64,000 nucleotides of DNA from Otis tarda (lineage: Eukaryota; Chordata; Aves; Otidiformes; Otididae), in the NCBI GenBank assembly GCA_026413225.1, contig CM048552.1, positions 161,584,053 to 161,648,052 of the forward strand, given 5' to 3'. This document shows positions 14,900 to 28,459 of the stretch, piece by piece. The notes beneath the pieces were generated by a model that ran no database searches, was not told the DNA's origin, and saw only the letters and a list, made by a program, of their open reading frames with translations. Within the stretch, counting starts at the first letter, position 1; each line of letters begins with the position of its first letter. A program made the position numbers and the translations under genes.

Positions 14900-17106
14900 A
14901 GAAACCGTGAGGTTTCTATTAGCCACTCAGTTACTTTGTCAAACCCTAAGAGATTTTCTCCAACCTGCCACACCTGCAGAGAGGCTGGAGGAAGCTGTTT
15001 TGTCTACCTTCAGCCAGAGTAAGTTATCATCAAAATTTGACTGGCATTGTCCTTGTCTAGTAAATACAGCACTGACAGCCTATGGTGCGTCACACTGCGC
15101 TCCCTTCTTCCCCTGTAAAGCAGATGGCTTTTAAACACCAAATGAACACATAGCCTTTCAAAGGAAGATTCCCTTCACAACACTGTGTATGTTGCCCTTA
15201 TCACCCCCTCTGATATCACTTCACTGAGATTCATATATATAATATAGTTAAATTGCAGTAAAAAAAAATTACTTCAAAATTTTTGTTATGAGTATGGGTT
15301 ACACCCATAAATTCAGCAGACTCTGGGATCTCTCAGGAGAGACTGAGGTCAGCTGTAGTGTGCAGCGTTAGGAAGGATGAATCACTCCCATCCTTCCATT
15401 TATCAAGGCTGATATCCATTACAGGTCTAAGGAGAACCAACAGTCATAGAAGAATACTTAGCTTCTGAATTAAAAAACCATTTTAAATGTTTGCTATCCA
15501 TGCCTAAGCCTACCCAAAACTGCCTTTCCCCTGCTCTGTCTTTTGTCAAATACTGATGAAGCACCAGCCCAGGTCTGTAGCACCAGTCCAGGTTTGTTTT
15601 CACATAATATCAGCATTACAAACATGCTTTCTGTTTAGACGGTTGAGACTTTTTCAGTTAATCTCAGAATTGCATGTCTGAATTACGTCTATAAATCTTA
15701 GACTTCAAAAATGAGGAAGCCTGGAGCTTAAATATTATAATGAAAGAAATTTTGGTTGGTCCTATCCAGTGCAAAGAGACCAAGTGGTCAAATTCTCAAC
15801 TGCAGTTACACTCGATCTCGACCCAGGATAGAATTAAAGGTACTGCTGAATGCAGCCTGAAATCTCTGTAAGCATTCAACTGCTGGACAAGGGAACACCT
15901 TGTACCATTAAAACTGTGGAGTCATGCTATGTGTGAACCTTAAAAAAAATCCACAGAGCAGGAAATACATTTCAGATTTGAATCCCTGGATCTTGTTGAA
16001 AGACAGGCTATGTTGAATATGGTACAGTTGCAGGGGAATAAAGGAACAGATAAATTGTTAAAAGATTCTTTTTTTCTTTTAACTTCAACTTCCCCAGTTT
16101 AGATTAGGGGAAGTTCCTTCTGGGGGAAACAGGTCAAGAGTCATCAGATTAAAAAGATACTATAGGCAAACATGGCATAATTATTATGTTACCAGTCACA
16201 GAGTAACCCTCCCTCAAAGGAGAATACATTGCAGTATTCATTTACAAAATCTTTTAAGTCTTGTATGACAAATGTCATTTTGATTTGGTCTGGTATCCTG
16301 TTTTGTTTTGAGATGATACTTCTTTGCAGCTTAATTTTATAAATGTAGCAAGTTAGAGAATGATGTTCTGGATCCCCATAGTGAATTATTCATTACATTT
16401 CAAATATTAAGTTGCCATCAAATGCTTTCTGATCTGCATTACATAAAGTCATGCTTAATCTCTAATGTCTGGACTGCCTGTGTAATGAAGAACCTCTCAG
16501 ACAGTGTTCCATCAAAATACACTTGAGAGAAAGCAGACACAGTATTTTGATAAGCATCATGAGTACCCCATAGTTTTGTTTTCTTTGGGTTTTTGCTTCC
16601 TAAGCAGGAAGAATCCTCAGAGATCACCACATCTCTTCTTCTTACAAGTGCCTGCTTAGGCACAAAAGTTTCAATTTTTAAAGTTATTATAATTACATTA
16701 TTTTGTGAGTTTCTAGGGCTACTGTTACTGGTAAAGCTGTTAACATACAGATCCCTGATTTCTGAGACAAAGACCATACTCTCACTATTCTATGTAAGAA
16801 ATGTGATGCTGTGTTCAAAAAATAAAAAAAACCCAGAACTCTGTAACATGGTCTTAGCTTGCAGTCAGAAAGATGCACTCTTTTCCACTTTCCCTGTTCT
16901 TTTAGAAAATGAAAATACAAAACCCCAGAACTCATATGAATAGAAGTATGACTTGCAAAAAGTCGAAAATATGCTGAAATGAATAAGAAAGTAAAGTAAA
17001 ATGTTTAACAAGTCTAAGTGAGATGGTGGCAATGTTTTTTTTTTATTATTTTTATACATTAACCTAATTTATTGTTTGATCCTTTAGGAACCACACTGTG
17101 TTACAG

Positions 17107-17295
17107 TTGTTTGTTTCTGGGTTTTTTTTGTTTGGTTTTTTTTTGTTTTTGTTTTTTTTTTATTTTTTTTTTATTTTAACATTCGAATGACCTAATATCT
17201 ATTTTAGTATTTCAGTTTCACAGGCACAAATTGTGGAAGATAAAATTTGGATCATTCAGATACATCTGATTTTTTGTTTTGTTTTGTTTTGTTTT
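17107..17295. repeat. T-rich and (GTTTT)n low-complexity blocks
   Basis: A T-rich block with scattered G (17107-17177) is followed about 90 bases later by five near-perfect GTTTT units (17271-17295). The sequence between them is ordinary AT-rich DNA. I see no gene or element that explains them. Confidence 0.75.
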
Positions 17296-19742
17296 CCTTC
17301 TTTGTCCTTGGAGGTCTGAGAGAGAACTTGCACTCAGAAGGAACTCTATGCCTCATGCTGTGCCTTTAGCTGTTTCCATGGCCGGTTTCACATCCTTAAG
17401 CCTTCAGAAACAAGGCTCTCCTCGTGATACGTAGTAATTCCCCGCCTGTCTTAATAGCTTTTAAGCTGTGATTCGGCGTTAAGTCACTAGGTGGCATGTG
17501 GCAATGAAGGAGAAGGAAGTCAATACTGGGAAGTTCTGGTGAGCGCAGCTGGCACTGGGCGCCTTGGAATAAACGTGTTAGAGTTAATGTATTGCCATCT
17601 GCCTCTGTTTTATTCGCTTGTTGGACAACAGACCACGGTTGTCTATTGCTCAACATGCTTTTATTCATAAATGATAGTAAAATGTGCTCAAATAGTTCCT
17701 TTTGGTAACTTTATGAAAAATCATTCAGCGTGCCTGATTGCTGTAGAAATTGAGTCTTTTCCACCTCTCCAAAGCTCTGCCTACTAAAAGCAGAGACATT
17801 CTGCTTCTTGGTAACAACATAACTGAAAGATACAGAAATAAAAGTATAAATTAGGGAGATGCTGGGGGCAGGGAGGAGGGAGGTAAGGAGATGCCAGCAT
17901 TCTAGTGCATATATGGCCACATTGTTCTGTGAGTCTGCTATTCAAATAAGATATTGTTATTCCAAGCATTAAACTTACAAAATAAGACTTTCTATCCCAG
18001 CTGTACATAAGTTTGAAAGGAAACGAGTCCACCAGCTAACACAGCTCTATATCATGGTAATCTGTGTAAAAGTGGTAGTTCTGCAGGTAGAAGCACAGGT
18101 AGGATCTCCCTATAGAAATAAGTTATAGGAACAGCAGCCAGGTACAAAAAAACCCCTCACTTCTTTTCCACCTGTCACCCTTTAAAAGTTTCTACACATG
18201 TTCTAGGACAACAACCTTTGGTTATACAAAGGTCACAGACAAAAATGTGGCTTTTTTTCAACTTTGCCTTAGTTTATTTAAAAGTGTCAGAGCTGTGGCA
18301 ATATTTGACAAAATATGTGGGGAAGTTGTCGACTAAAATTTTTGGTCATATATGCCATCCATTATCTTTAGAAAAAACAGCTTTCTTATTTCTAAATTTT
18401 ACGTGATACCTGTCTGCAGGTAGCCTATGGCAGTCAGTTGTTTAGCATTTTTGATATCCTGGCCTGTGAGCAGTGTTCCCTTCTCCTGGTACCCCTGAAC
18501 ACTCTTTCTTTGAAAAGGTTTACAGGCATGAGAATATCAAACGGTTTCTGGGTTGCACAATGGAGATACTTCTCCTGATTTTCGTTTCTACATTTGCTAT
18601 CACATCTAGTTGCAGATGTAGAATTTGCAAGGCTTTGAGGTACACAGGAGATGAGAATTTGGGGAAATTAAATTCGGCAGTACCAAATGCAGAGAAATGA
18701 TGAATTCCCAAAACACAACCAGAGAAAATGCCTGTGATAGATGTATATAATGCTTTGTCTCACACAAAATGCCAAAACAATTATGAAAAACTAATCTCCT
18801 TTGTGGCCGTTTGAAATCTCAAGTCCTATGCAATGGTAGCAAAATCATGGGCCATCAGACAGCCCTGGAAGACCTTAGCATTGATACCATCCGTACGTGT
18901 TTCTGTACCTTATGTCTCTGTTAGCAGTACTTCTAGATACACGGCACTGAAATGCACACATTCTGACTTTATTACACACAAAGGAAATGAGCATCTGCAC
19001 ATTGAGGTGCATGTAAGTGCTCTGAACATGCAGCAAGAAAGGCCACAAGGATGTTTTCATCAAAAGAGACTCTTAGTATGTGCTAAATCACTAAGGTAGA
19101 TGCACTCCAACAGTGTAGACACAGGAAGAACACATGGGAAATACTGCATTTTTAAAATCTACATTCACTTGCACACTCAATTTGTGCATAAATGCCATAC
19201 TTAATCCCAGAAAATGGGAGAGGTGACGCTTTTACCTTCTGCCTATGAAGCCCACCCCTCCTCTAGGATTCTCTCTGATTTTGGCTCAGCCGGGAACTCC
19301 CCAGTTAGCCAAGCTGACTTCCCGCTCTGCCTTCCTTTCTGCTTGCAAATGTAAGTGAACCATTCTTGTGCTTTGGGGATCCTGTTCTTGAGGACTAACC
19401 AACTCTCTGGGGCTCCTTTGCCCTTCAAGATATCCTCCAATTGCTACCACTGCCTGCCAGTTAACTGAAGAAGTCACTCAGCTCACCCAAAGTCCAGCTT
19501 TTTAGTCAGCTACTTGGTTTCCTTATTCTTCCCAGGATCTTAAACTCCTCCATTTCATAGTGACCACAGCCACTAGGCTTCTAGTGACTACTACACACCG
19601 AGACAACTCTTCATCATTTGTGAGAACCAAGGCCTATGGTGGGACACTTTTTCTGCTGATTTAAGAAGACATTATCCACCTTTCTTCTTGATTTGCTTAG
19701 ACGATGTGAGATGCAACACTACAGCGTCTTGCCTTTTGGCTC

Positions 19743-20335
19743 TGCAGTGAGTTAACCTTGGCTGGCTGCCAGGTGCCCACCAAACGATTCTATCACTGCC
19801 CCTCTTCAGCAGGATAGGAAGAGAAAATAAGATGAGAAACTTATGGATCGAGATAAATACAGTTTAATAAAGAAAAGCAAAAGCTGGACAGTGAAGCAAA
19901 GAAAGGGAAGAGATTTATTCTCTACTTCCGACAGCAGGCGATGTCCAACCAGTTCCTGGGAAGCAGGGCCTCGATACGCATAGCAGTTGCTCAGGCTGCC
20001 TTAATAATGAACAGACAATGCCTTAACAGTGAATGCTTCTCCCTCCTTTCTCTTAGCTTTTATTGCTGAGCACAACTTCATTGGAATGGAATATCTTTTT
20101 GGTCAGTTTGGGTCAGCTGTCCTGGCTGTGTCCCCTCCCACCCTCATGCCCACCCCAGCCTACCGGCCTTTGGGGTGGGGCTGTTGGAGAGGCAGCCTTC
20201 ATGCTATGTAGCACTGCTCAGCAGTAGCCCAGCCATTGGTGTGTTATCAGCACCATTCTAGCTGCAAATACAGAGCACAGCACTATGAGTGCTAATATGG
20301 GAAAAGTTAACTCCTTCCCAGCCAGATCCAAAAGA
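19743..20335 (-). mobile_element. Solo LTR of an avian ERVL-like element (family C)
   Basis: This is a single LTR, left after recombination between the two LTRs of a provirus, with its transcriptional sense on the minus strand. Perfect 5-base target duplications GGCTC flank it at 19738-19742 and 20336-20340. The sequence recalls a common avian LTR family: on the minus strand a U3 with a conserved GACCCAAACTGACC-type block precedes a TATA-like signal (minus-strand reading of 20055-20066, AATAAAAG). One end keeps the expected TG, but the other has decayed from CA to GA. A TTTATT near 19914 reads AATAAA on the minus strand and may be the poly(A) signal. No internal retroviral sequence is seen. 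Family assignment is from memory and not searched. Confidence 0.8.
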
Positions 20336-22737
20336 GGCTCTTCTCTGATGCTGAACCATAAGGTCTCAATAGGCTACTCGACAGCAGAGATCCATGCTCC
20401 ATAGTTGCTCCTTTGTGTCTGCAGCAGTCCACACTGCATGAGTTTTCCACCTATGTTCATTTAAGAGTCTGTCCATGTCCATTTATTGCCACACTCCAGG
20501 TGATGGACCTATCCTGCCACAGCTTCCTCTCATCCCAGTGGTATCAGAGATCAATGACTGTGTACAAGCTTCTAATTTCTTTTATTTGCTTTATAGGCTA
20601 CTGGTACTTGACATGAGTTCACAGCCACCTTGCCCTCTGCAGAGGAGTGTGAGACCCTTTTCCATCATGCCATCCCCATTAACATAGCCAAAACCCATCC
20701 CTCTTATAATGAAGTAAAAGTTCTTTCTTTCTGGATAATTTAAATGCAGAATCAAGAGGTCATTTAAGGTTAAGCAAAAGATTCATAAAACATAATCCTG
20801 CTCTGCCTATGTTGAGACATAAATTACCCCTACATGACTTTTACTTTTACTTGGACTGTTTGTGTGTAGTTATTTCTGCTCTTGTTTGATCTGATACATT
20901 TGTGTCTTACGTTTCTAACCTTGATGAACTGCCCTGAGTTTTTATTCTATACTATGTCCCAGTTTTTGGAGATGGCTAAAATTAAATTTCTCTTTAATAA
21001 GGTGATCTATCTTACCAGACATTGATTATCTACTTAAACTAGTATTTAATCACTTTTAATAGGACTGCAAAGTATCTTCATAATATAATGAGGAATAAGA
21101 ATAAGAATTGTGAGGGGAGAGAAAAGGGAAAAAGAGAGATGTCTTTGGTTGTCATGGAAAACGTATCTACAATTAGCAATGTATTTTAGGATTCAAGTAA
21201 GTGAATTAGGATGTCTACATGTGATTAGCTGTCAAGGTGGGGTTAAACCACGACAATAGACAATGAATCTCATTCAAGATGCCTGTTTATCTCTATTAAC
21301 TCTTAAGGGAGCATTGCAAACTAGTTCAATGGTAGTTGTCTAAAGTTAAGTGAGATGTATCCTACCCATGAGGACAAAATGTTCCACTACTGAAGAAAGC
21401 TTTCTTGTTGGTCGAAACTCAGCGACAGGGGCAGCCTAAACAGAACCTGTTTAAAAATCACACAGGATGAGAAATGTCTTTTCTAATTTTGGATGTCTAA
21501 GTCCAAGCTGGACACTTTTAGAATGAATTCACTTCACCTGGTTTTGACATTTGTGTTAGAATGAGTTGAATCATAGCTTGGACATGTGAACAGAGATTCA
21601 TGCCATTATTGTCCTCCCTTATAAGAACACTGCTGCTTGTTGTGCATATGAGTGGTTGCTTGCAAATGGCTTATCTTCATGTCAGCAATAGTCCTGCTTA
21701 TTTTGACTCCGGTTGTATGAGAATCAGTACCCTACAGTAATACCAAAGGGAATATTTCTGCCATTATCCAGGGTAGTTCAGTAGAGACTGGATATGACTA
21801 AAGTACCTCTCGTGTGTATTTCCAAGTGTTTCCAGCATGCAACCACTTGAATTTGTACTTAATTCAATATAATATTTGCTGGTTTAGCTTAACTTTTACT
21901 CATCTCCATTGAGATATGCTCAGGTTTTATTCTACTTATTTCTTTTTTTCTGCTTGTAAATTCTTAAAAAGTGGCTTGCTTGTGGCTGCAGTGAAAAGAG
22001 AAGATAGTCCAGAAAGATTTTAAAGTCTTTTTAAAGTTTGTTAAAGATATACTAGAAAACATTTAATATTTAGAAATAACGTGATTGTCTGTAATACAAA
22101 TGTTAACGTATGAATTTACAAATTGGCCAGACTGCTACTTTTCATATGGTCAATGTCACAGCTCCTTTTTTGGCTTAGGGATATATCTGATAAAATAGCC
22201 AGGAAAGAAATGTCACATTGTATTCCTCCTTTCTACATATATTATTTCTAAACTTACTGTATTATTTTTTCCCCATTTACACTCATACAAACACATCCAG
22301 ATTTCAATAAGCATCTTCTATATCAGGAAAACGGGAATTTAGCTCACTGTTTTCCTTTTCATAGTCTAAAAATTACTTCCTTTATTCAAATACTGTTTAA
22401 CTACTTAAAAAATGAGTGGTCATTAAATATTTGAAAGAGATAAACAAATCAATGTCCGTAAATAAACTTGGAAAATGTCATTGTGCTAAATTTCAATGAA
22501 CTGATCTCAGTTAATCAGTTAATCATGAGTATTATCTCTTTAGAGGATGACTATTTTTTTTTTATGTGCAAGGCTTCCCAGTTTTATCCATGGTTATACA
22601 CTTGGATTAACTGATCAGCTCCAGTCAAATTGAGGGATTAATCTGGAAACTTCACAATACTGCTCTAAGTATAAGCATTACTAATAACTGAAATTTTAAC
22701 TTGAGATGTAGGAGTATGTTTACTGTTGGACTAAATA

Positions 22738-22760
22738 ACACACACACACACACACACACA
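22738..22760. repeat. (AC)n microsatellite
   Basis: About eleven and a half uninterrupted AC units. It is a short dinucleotide repeat likely to vary in length between individuals. Confidence 0.95.
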
Positions 22761-25700
22761 TCATTCAACAGAACAATGTTTGGTTTTGAGTTCCAGCCAC
22801 AACTTTAATTTTAAAATAATAATTTTCTAGTTTGCTACAATGTTTTTCCTACTGGTGAAAATGCAAACATCCTACTATGAGCAAATTAGGGATGTATTGA
22901 GAAACATAAAGAACTACATACTATAAAGTCACCCACGACTGAAATAATTGTAATTAAGTTTTAGCAATATTAATGATATCCTTTACACATTTTAAGACTG
23001 AAGTGTGATTTACTTGGTCTTTTGTTAGATAATTAATATCAAAAGTATATAAATCATTATTTTGTAGTGTATATATAACTCCTGTACAATTAAGAGTTTT
23101 AAAAGGTATAAATGTGTTCTAAATAACTGTGAATGCAACTTATATTGTGAGAGTTTATTCTCTTGGCACAAAATTACCTTTCTAATAGAGCTGAGAAGAA
23201 AAGAGCAATGAGAGCACCTCAGGACGTCAGAATACTACCCTGTTCCCAATCAGGAAGAGAAGCTCACTTTTGGGCAGCGGGGAGTCTCACGTCATGCAGA
23301 ACCATGAGTCTAAAACAGGATCCTCACTCAAGTGCTGTGGGCTTGACACTTAACTTCTGCTTCTTTCAGTGGGTGGCTAGAAGCCATAGCCTGATATGAT
23401 AGGACACCCAACTACAGCTTGGCTAGTTTTGGCATCTGTTTGGCAAGGAAAACTTTCCAAATTTTTCCAGTAATGATGCAATTCCGCAGAACATTTTGGC
23501 TGGTAAATCATGGATACAATGATCTGCTGAATTTGTTTTACTCTAAATCTTGCCTACAGTAGTATCAATTAACTAAATATGGACAATTCTACACCAGTGA
23601 CCTTGCTGTTAGTGAAATGCTTATTTTCTGAAAATAAGTCATTAGTGAGTGTCTTGACAGGATATACTAACAGAGAAAAATATTATTACAAAGTTTTGTA
23701 TCTGTCTCAGAGACACAGAAGATTAATGAGACTGGTTATGGACATAAAACATTTATCTTTGTGTTTTCATATGAATGCAGAATTGAGTGCCACTGGAGAA
23801 AAATTACTTCCATCTGAAAGCTGCTTTTACCTCTGTGCAATGGAGTGCATGTTCAGTTCATTTCAAACTGTCTGTGTCACTGACTAGCAGTGCCTCTGAT
23901 TCCAGCTGTCTCAGAAGAAAACAACCTCCAAAGCAGAGCTTTTTAAACTTCCCATACATGTAGGAAAACAAAACCTACCTCTACACAGTTCCAAGTTCAT
24001 AAAATCTTATTGAACACAAATTTAAGATTATTAAAGCCATCTTGAAAATACTGGCCATAAGCCTATGCAATTAATTTATATTTGATTTGATCAATTGGAA
24101 ATAGAAATTGTGTATTTCTTCAGTACAGTACTGGTTGTTTAGAAAAAATATGTTCACAGTCCTGCTTCTCTACACAGCTAGAATAAAATTGCAGAAAGGC
24201 TTGATAATCTGGAGCAAGAAAATTCCTGTGTTTCTAAATGAGTCCCATGTTCCAAAGAACTCTGTTGTTCTCCTCACTCTGAAATATCCTGTTTTTTTCC
24301 TTCGCTTTCTATCCGTGATATAGCTTGCTAACTGTTCCCTCTAGCCTTTGCAGCTACGTCCCTAGAGCCAGCTATCACACTGGGCTGCCTGCATTGAGGA
24401 ACCACTGAAGAACCATCCTGCAATGTGACATCGTCTACAGGCATGATTCAATTAAGTGAGAGATGTTCTTAAGGATTAATTCGTGCTTAGAGAAGAAATG
24501 ATCTTCATTTCTCTTTAACAGTCAATGGGGAGAGACAAAGGCTTCTCAGCTGCTAATTTAGTCTATAAAGTTAGGTTCTTCCAGAGAATGATTCAAAGCA
24601 GGATCCTGCCTTTTCCTCAATCAATTATACAAGGGACTGAACTTTGTTAGCACTATTGAGGTACTCCCTGAAGACCTGGCTTTTAACAAAAGCAAACACA
24701 CAGTAAAATATGTAAGAGGCTTGTCCAAAACTTTCCCCTAATTCCACTCTTTATGTATGACTCAAGCTTTTCTCTTTTCACCTCTTATTTCCTGAGACAT
24801 TACCTCCATGTAAACAGCCATCATCACTGTACATACTCATTCATTCAGTACAAAAAGACACCTACACTTCATTGGAGATTGTCATTTCAAGTTATGGAAA
24901 TCAAGGCAGAAAAAATATATAAGGGAAAAAAAGACTTAGTGTATTTCAGACAGCCACCTTAGCCCTCACAACTCCTCCTCTCTTGCACTGGCAAAAATAT
25001 TTTCATAGAGTAGGACCAGGTATTAAGGGAAGCAAGCTTATGTTACTAAACCATCTTAGTTTCGTCTCCTTGTCCATTTTCTTTATCTGCTTTCTTTATT
25101 TTTTTTTTTGTCATATCTAAAAGTTAACCGAGGGAAGATTTTTATCTTTTTATTGTCTTTTTACTGGTTCCATACTTTACAGAAATGCAAATATACAGCT
25201 TATACTATCAAAGCAGGTACACAGAACTTAGATGCCAGCTGAAGTGAAAATGTAAATGATAAATCACAATGTCAATACAGAGTGTTTAGATACAGTTTCT
25301 CATTATAAATTACTGAGGAGTCAAAGCGTGTCATTTTAGTTTAAACCAGATGTCAATTTGCTAGCGCATAATTACCTTACCACTGTTCTTTATTTCTGGT
25401 CTTCCCAATAAACAGAGGAATACAATTTTGTTACAAAAGGTCAGAAGTTTATAACATGCTGCCTCTGCAATTGACGGAAATATCTAACTCTTCTTAATCT
25501 AAAAATTAATGTTACTTTTAAAAGGTCAAATTATATTAGTTTATTTGTATTTTTCAGCCTGGCAGTACCAGCTGAATCACTTGGAGTAACAGAGGTCACA
25601 GTATACATACACAGTTAAAAATTGAAGGAATGGAGAGCTGAAAGTTTTAATTGCAAAGAATCACATTACACTCTTCATAATAAGGCATAGATTTTTCAGA

Positions 25701-26759
25701 AGTGATTAACAATTATTTTAAATGTCCATAATGCTTTTTTTTAGAAATCAAAGCCATTCATCGTGATTCAATGTCAACACAAACTGAAAACAGGGATTCT
25801 TTCACAGTCGTCAGTCTGTGCACCTCTCTTGTTACTACCAGTATTATGAACAACATGAAAAACCCTACAATTTTTTATTATTCTCTCATTTAAGTCTTGC
25901 TAAGATAGCAAGGTGATAAGTTCGAAGGTGCCTTAAGTGAACAGCTAATTGCACATCAACTGCTCTTTCTGCCAGCAAAGACTGTGTAAATGGAGCTCAA
26001 AGGGAAAACAGATGATCTGAAGTTTCAGTGGAAAACTTTGTTAAATAATTTGTTATTAAAAGAAAGAAGCAGACTTATATTATACCAATATCAGCTAACT
26101 GGCATATCATACCAAATATAGTTTTTAAACAAGTACCTTATGGATATTATTATGTTTAATTAAATTAAGAGGGTTTTTTTTGCCTTAAGAAAAAATAATT
26201 GCCATTGAAATTGTCAAAATTGCATGATTGAATAATTTATTGTGCATTGGAGATAGAACAAACTCCAAGACTTTGAATTAACCCTTTAAAAAACAGCTAT
26301 CTAAACCCCTAAGGTTAATCACGAAATTAAAAAGTAAAGATTTAGGTATTCTACTTCTGAAGAGGTAAGCACCCAAAGGAAATAATCTCTTTAAAAGCTC
26401 TAGTACAGTGCTGTCACAATCACTGACTGCCAGTAGAAGCTTTAGAAGGGAAATAAGTTAGATAATTTAATGGAAAAAATAGTAACATTTATTTTACGAG
26501 TCATTCATGATAGGAAAAAAAAATGGGTCAAGTTAAAAATACATGGAAAGTGAATGGAAAGGACTAATTTTAGGATTATGATAAGGATTGAAGAAGGTTT
26601 AAAATGTGAAGGTAAAGAGGAAATCTAGCAGTTTACATCTACTAATCTCATTATTCACATACATTTGTTCAGATAAAATAGTTTATGTCTCTGTTCATGA
26701 AGACAGGAAAACCTTTCAGTTTCCCATATGAGTGTATTTGCAGCTTAAGAAAATAATTT

Positions 26760-26789
26760 GGGGCTATTTTGGGGCGGTTTTGGGGTGGG
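26760..26789 (+). other. Possible G-quadruplex motif
   Basis: Four runs of three or more G lie at 26760-26763, 26771-26774, 26782-26785 and 26787-26789, separated by loops of 7, 7 and 1 bases. This meets the usual pattern for an intramolecular G-quadruplex and stands out in very AT-rich DNA. A GT-rich tail follows. There is no sign of a gene start nearby, so any role is unknown. Confidence 0.5.
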
Positions 26790-28362
26790 ATGTTGGTTTT
26801 GTTTGGTTTTTTTTTAGTGCTTCTGCACAGTTTGAAATTACTTTTAATAAGTAAGGGAGTTACAGGGTAAGTGGAAAATTACCTTTTACAGATGGCATCA
26901 TTGGACTCTTAATTTTCTTTGAAAGAAAGAAATCAAGATATAATGTTTTAAGCTTCTTAAAAAATGTTAATGGAAATGTAAAAGGAAAGCTGGAAAAATT
27001 TACAAATATCAAATTAATCTATAAAGGTGCAATCCATCTCACTTAGTTTTAACCCGCTGAAAATGATGCATTTATTTTAAGCTGTATACACAGGCTTACC
27101 TTGATAAGTGATGCAAAGAGAGAGGCCATCCAGAATGATGCATCCCACCTATGGGATCTGAAAATCATGGAATACTTTGTGACCATTTTCACCTATGTTA
27201 TGAATAGAATTTGATCTGCTTCTAATAAATATGAAGGACAAAGCAATTACAGGTAAAAAAAAAATCAAATGAAAAAATAATAGTTACATTCTATTAAACA
27301 ATTCACCTCGGTGGCTTTGTTGCCTAAGGTGATATAGACAACTTAAAAGAAGTGGATAGTTTCATTTATTTTTTAGGGCCTAAACATCCACTGTATTTAC
27401 AGACACCCTATTTTCTAAAATATATTTTCAGCCTTAAAAAGCATCAGGTGTCTTGTTGAGACTGTTGGCTAGAATGTATCTTAAATTAAATTTGCATTAA
27501 TTTCTGTCTTCCAGCCAGATGTCTCCACCAGACTACGGAATCCTTAAATATTTTCCCTTATAGCTGACTTCAAAGCTTGAGGTAATAATTGCTTTATCAC
27601 AGCGAGTTAAGAAATCTATATCCAACACAGAGGCTGAGTCCTGAAAATAGTACGGGCTTATGTTTTATGCATCTTTTGAAGACAAATTAGTTTGTTTGAG
27701 GAATTTTGATCTTGAAAGATTTAGCTCTGGAAAATATGGATGTTTCTTTATCACCCATTCCAACTGACGCTTCTGTTAAATATTTATTTTCCTTTTATCA
27801 GAACCTCTTTTGTAGGAATTCTATTTGCTGTAGAAACATCAGCACACAGAAGGGGTGGATAGTGGACAACCTTTTAGTGGCAAAACAGAAACAAATAATG
27901 AAGGAGATTATACTGGTTTGTTTTGGGAATCTTCTCTTGTCCCTTGAGCCAGATCTGGATACGATGACCAACATGACAATCATACACACCACAGCCATTC
28001 TGATACCCTTTTTGTGTGTTGCAACAGCAGTAAAAATGTTCCACAGCTTAGACAGTTGGGAGATCCCACCCCAAAATGAGCCACCGTTCTTCATTTCCTC
28101 AGTTATTGTTGTCAGATCTCCCCCCAAAAAATTGCTTTCTACCTGACACGGATTAAAACTAAAAAATATCATTATGTTAGGGAAAACATTACAAAAGAAA
28201 TCTTAGGGTAAGAAAATACAAAAGTACTTCCTGAAATGTCTCAGTTCCTCTTAGCTAGCTTAGGATACTGGCTGTCTCTCTTTTTCTTTCTAACATGTTT
28301 AAGCTAATGTCTTCAACTTGCTGTTACAAGAATTTGATTCCTAGTTCTTTGTGATTAGGCTG

Positions 28363-28454
28363 TGCCATAGTTCAGCCCCGATCGGCACCAGACTACGCAG
28401 CCTCTCTCTCACTGCCCCCACCCTCCGAGAGAATAGGGAGAGATAATATAAGAA
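28363..28454 (-). mobile_element. Remnant of a family B LTR (3' tip)
   Basis: These 92 bases match the first ~95 bases of the two larger family B LTRs at 39061 and 45683, including the shared ATAGTTCAGCCC start and the CT-rich stretch after it. On the minus strand this is the U5 end of the LTR. The rest of the LTR is missing. The pentamer GGCTG lies immediately before (28358-28362) and immediately after (28455-28459) the homologous segment. That looks like a target duplication, although the distal end lacks the expected CA. The match may therefore be chance or may mark an internal deletion. Confidence 0.75.
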
Positions 28455-28459
28455 GGCTG

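Larger units (their letters stand above)
6351..19742. other. AT-rich noncoding DNA with simple repeats
   Basis: No gene is supported here. Visible low-complexity features are an A run (7366-7382), a T run (about 9104-9119), an A run (10446-10461), TTA/TTG repeats (12644-12668) and a pyrimidine tract (14841-14899). There are also a T-rich block (17107-17177) and GTTTT repeats (17271-17295). An 11-base inverted repeat has arms at 6857-6867 and 6886-6896. About 500 bases just before the family C LTR, and about 10760-10960, are richer in GC than their surroundings but match nothing I recognise. Confidence 0.55.
20341..28357. other. AT-rich noncoding DNA
   Basis: No gene is supported. The stretch contains a short AC dinucleotide repeat (22738-22760), a T run near 25100 and an isolated G-run cluster (26760-26789). 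The longest open frame (27706-28146, plus strand, no ATG at its start) has no recognisable domain and is of a length expected by chance. The first ~350 bases after the family C LTR are less AT-rich than the rest but were not recognised. Confidence 0.55.

Noticed and set aside
16593..16943. 116-codon open frame with hydrophobic stretches
   Set aside because: No ATG at its start, overlaps comparable frames on the other strand, and has no family resemblance.
27706..28146. 146-codon open frame on the plus strand
   Set aside because: It does not begin with ATG, shows no recognisable domain, and one or two frames of this length are expected by chance in 64 kb of six-frame AT-rich sequence.
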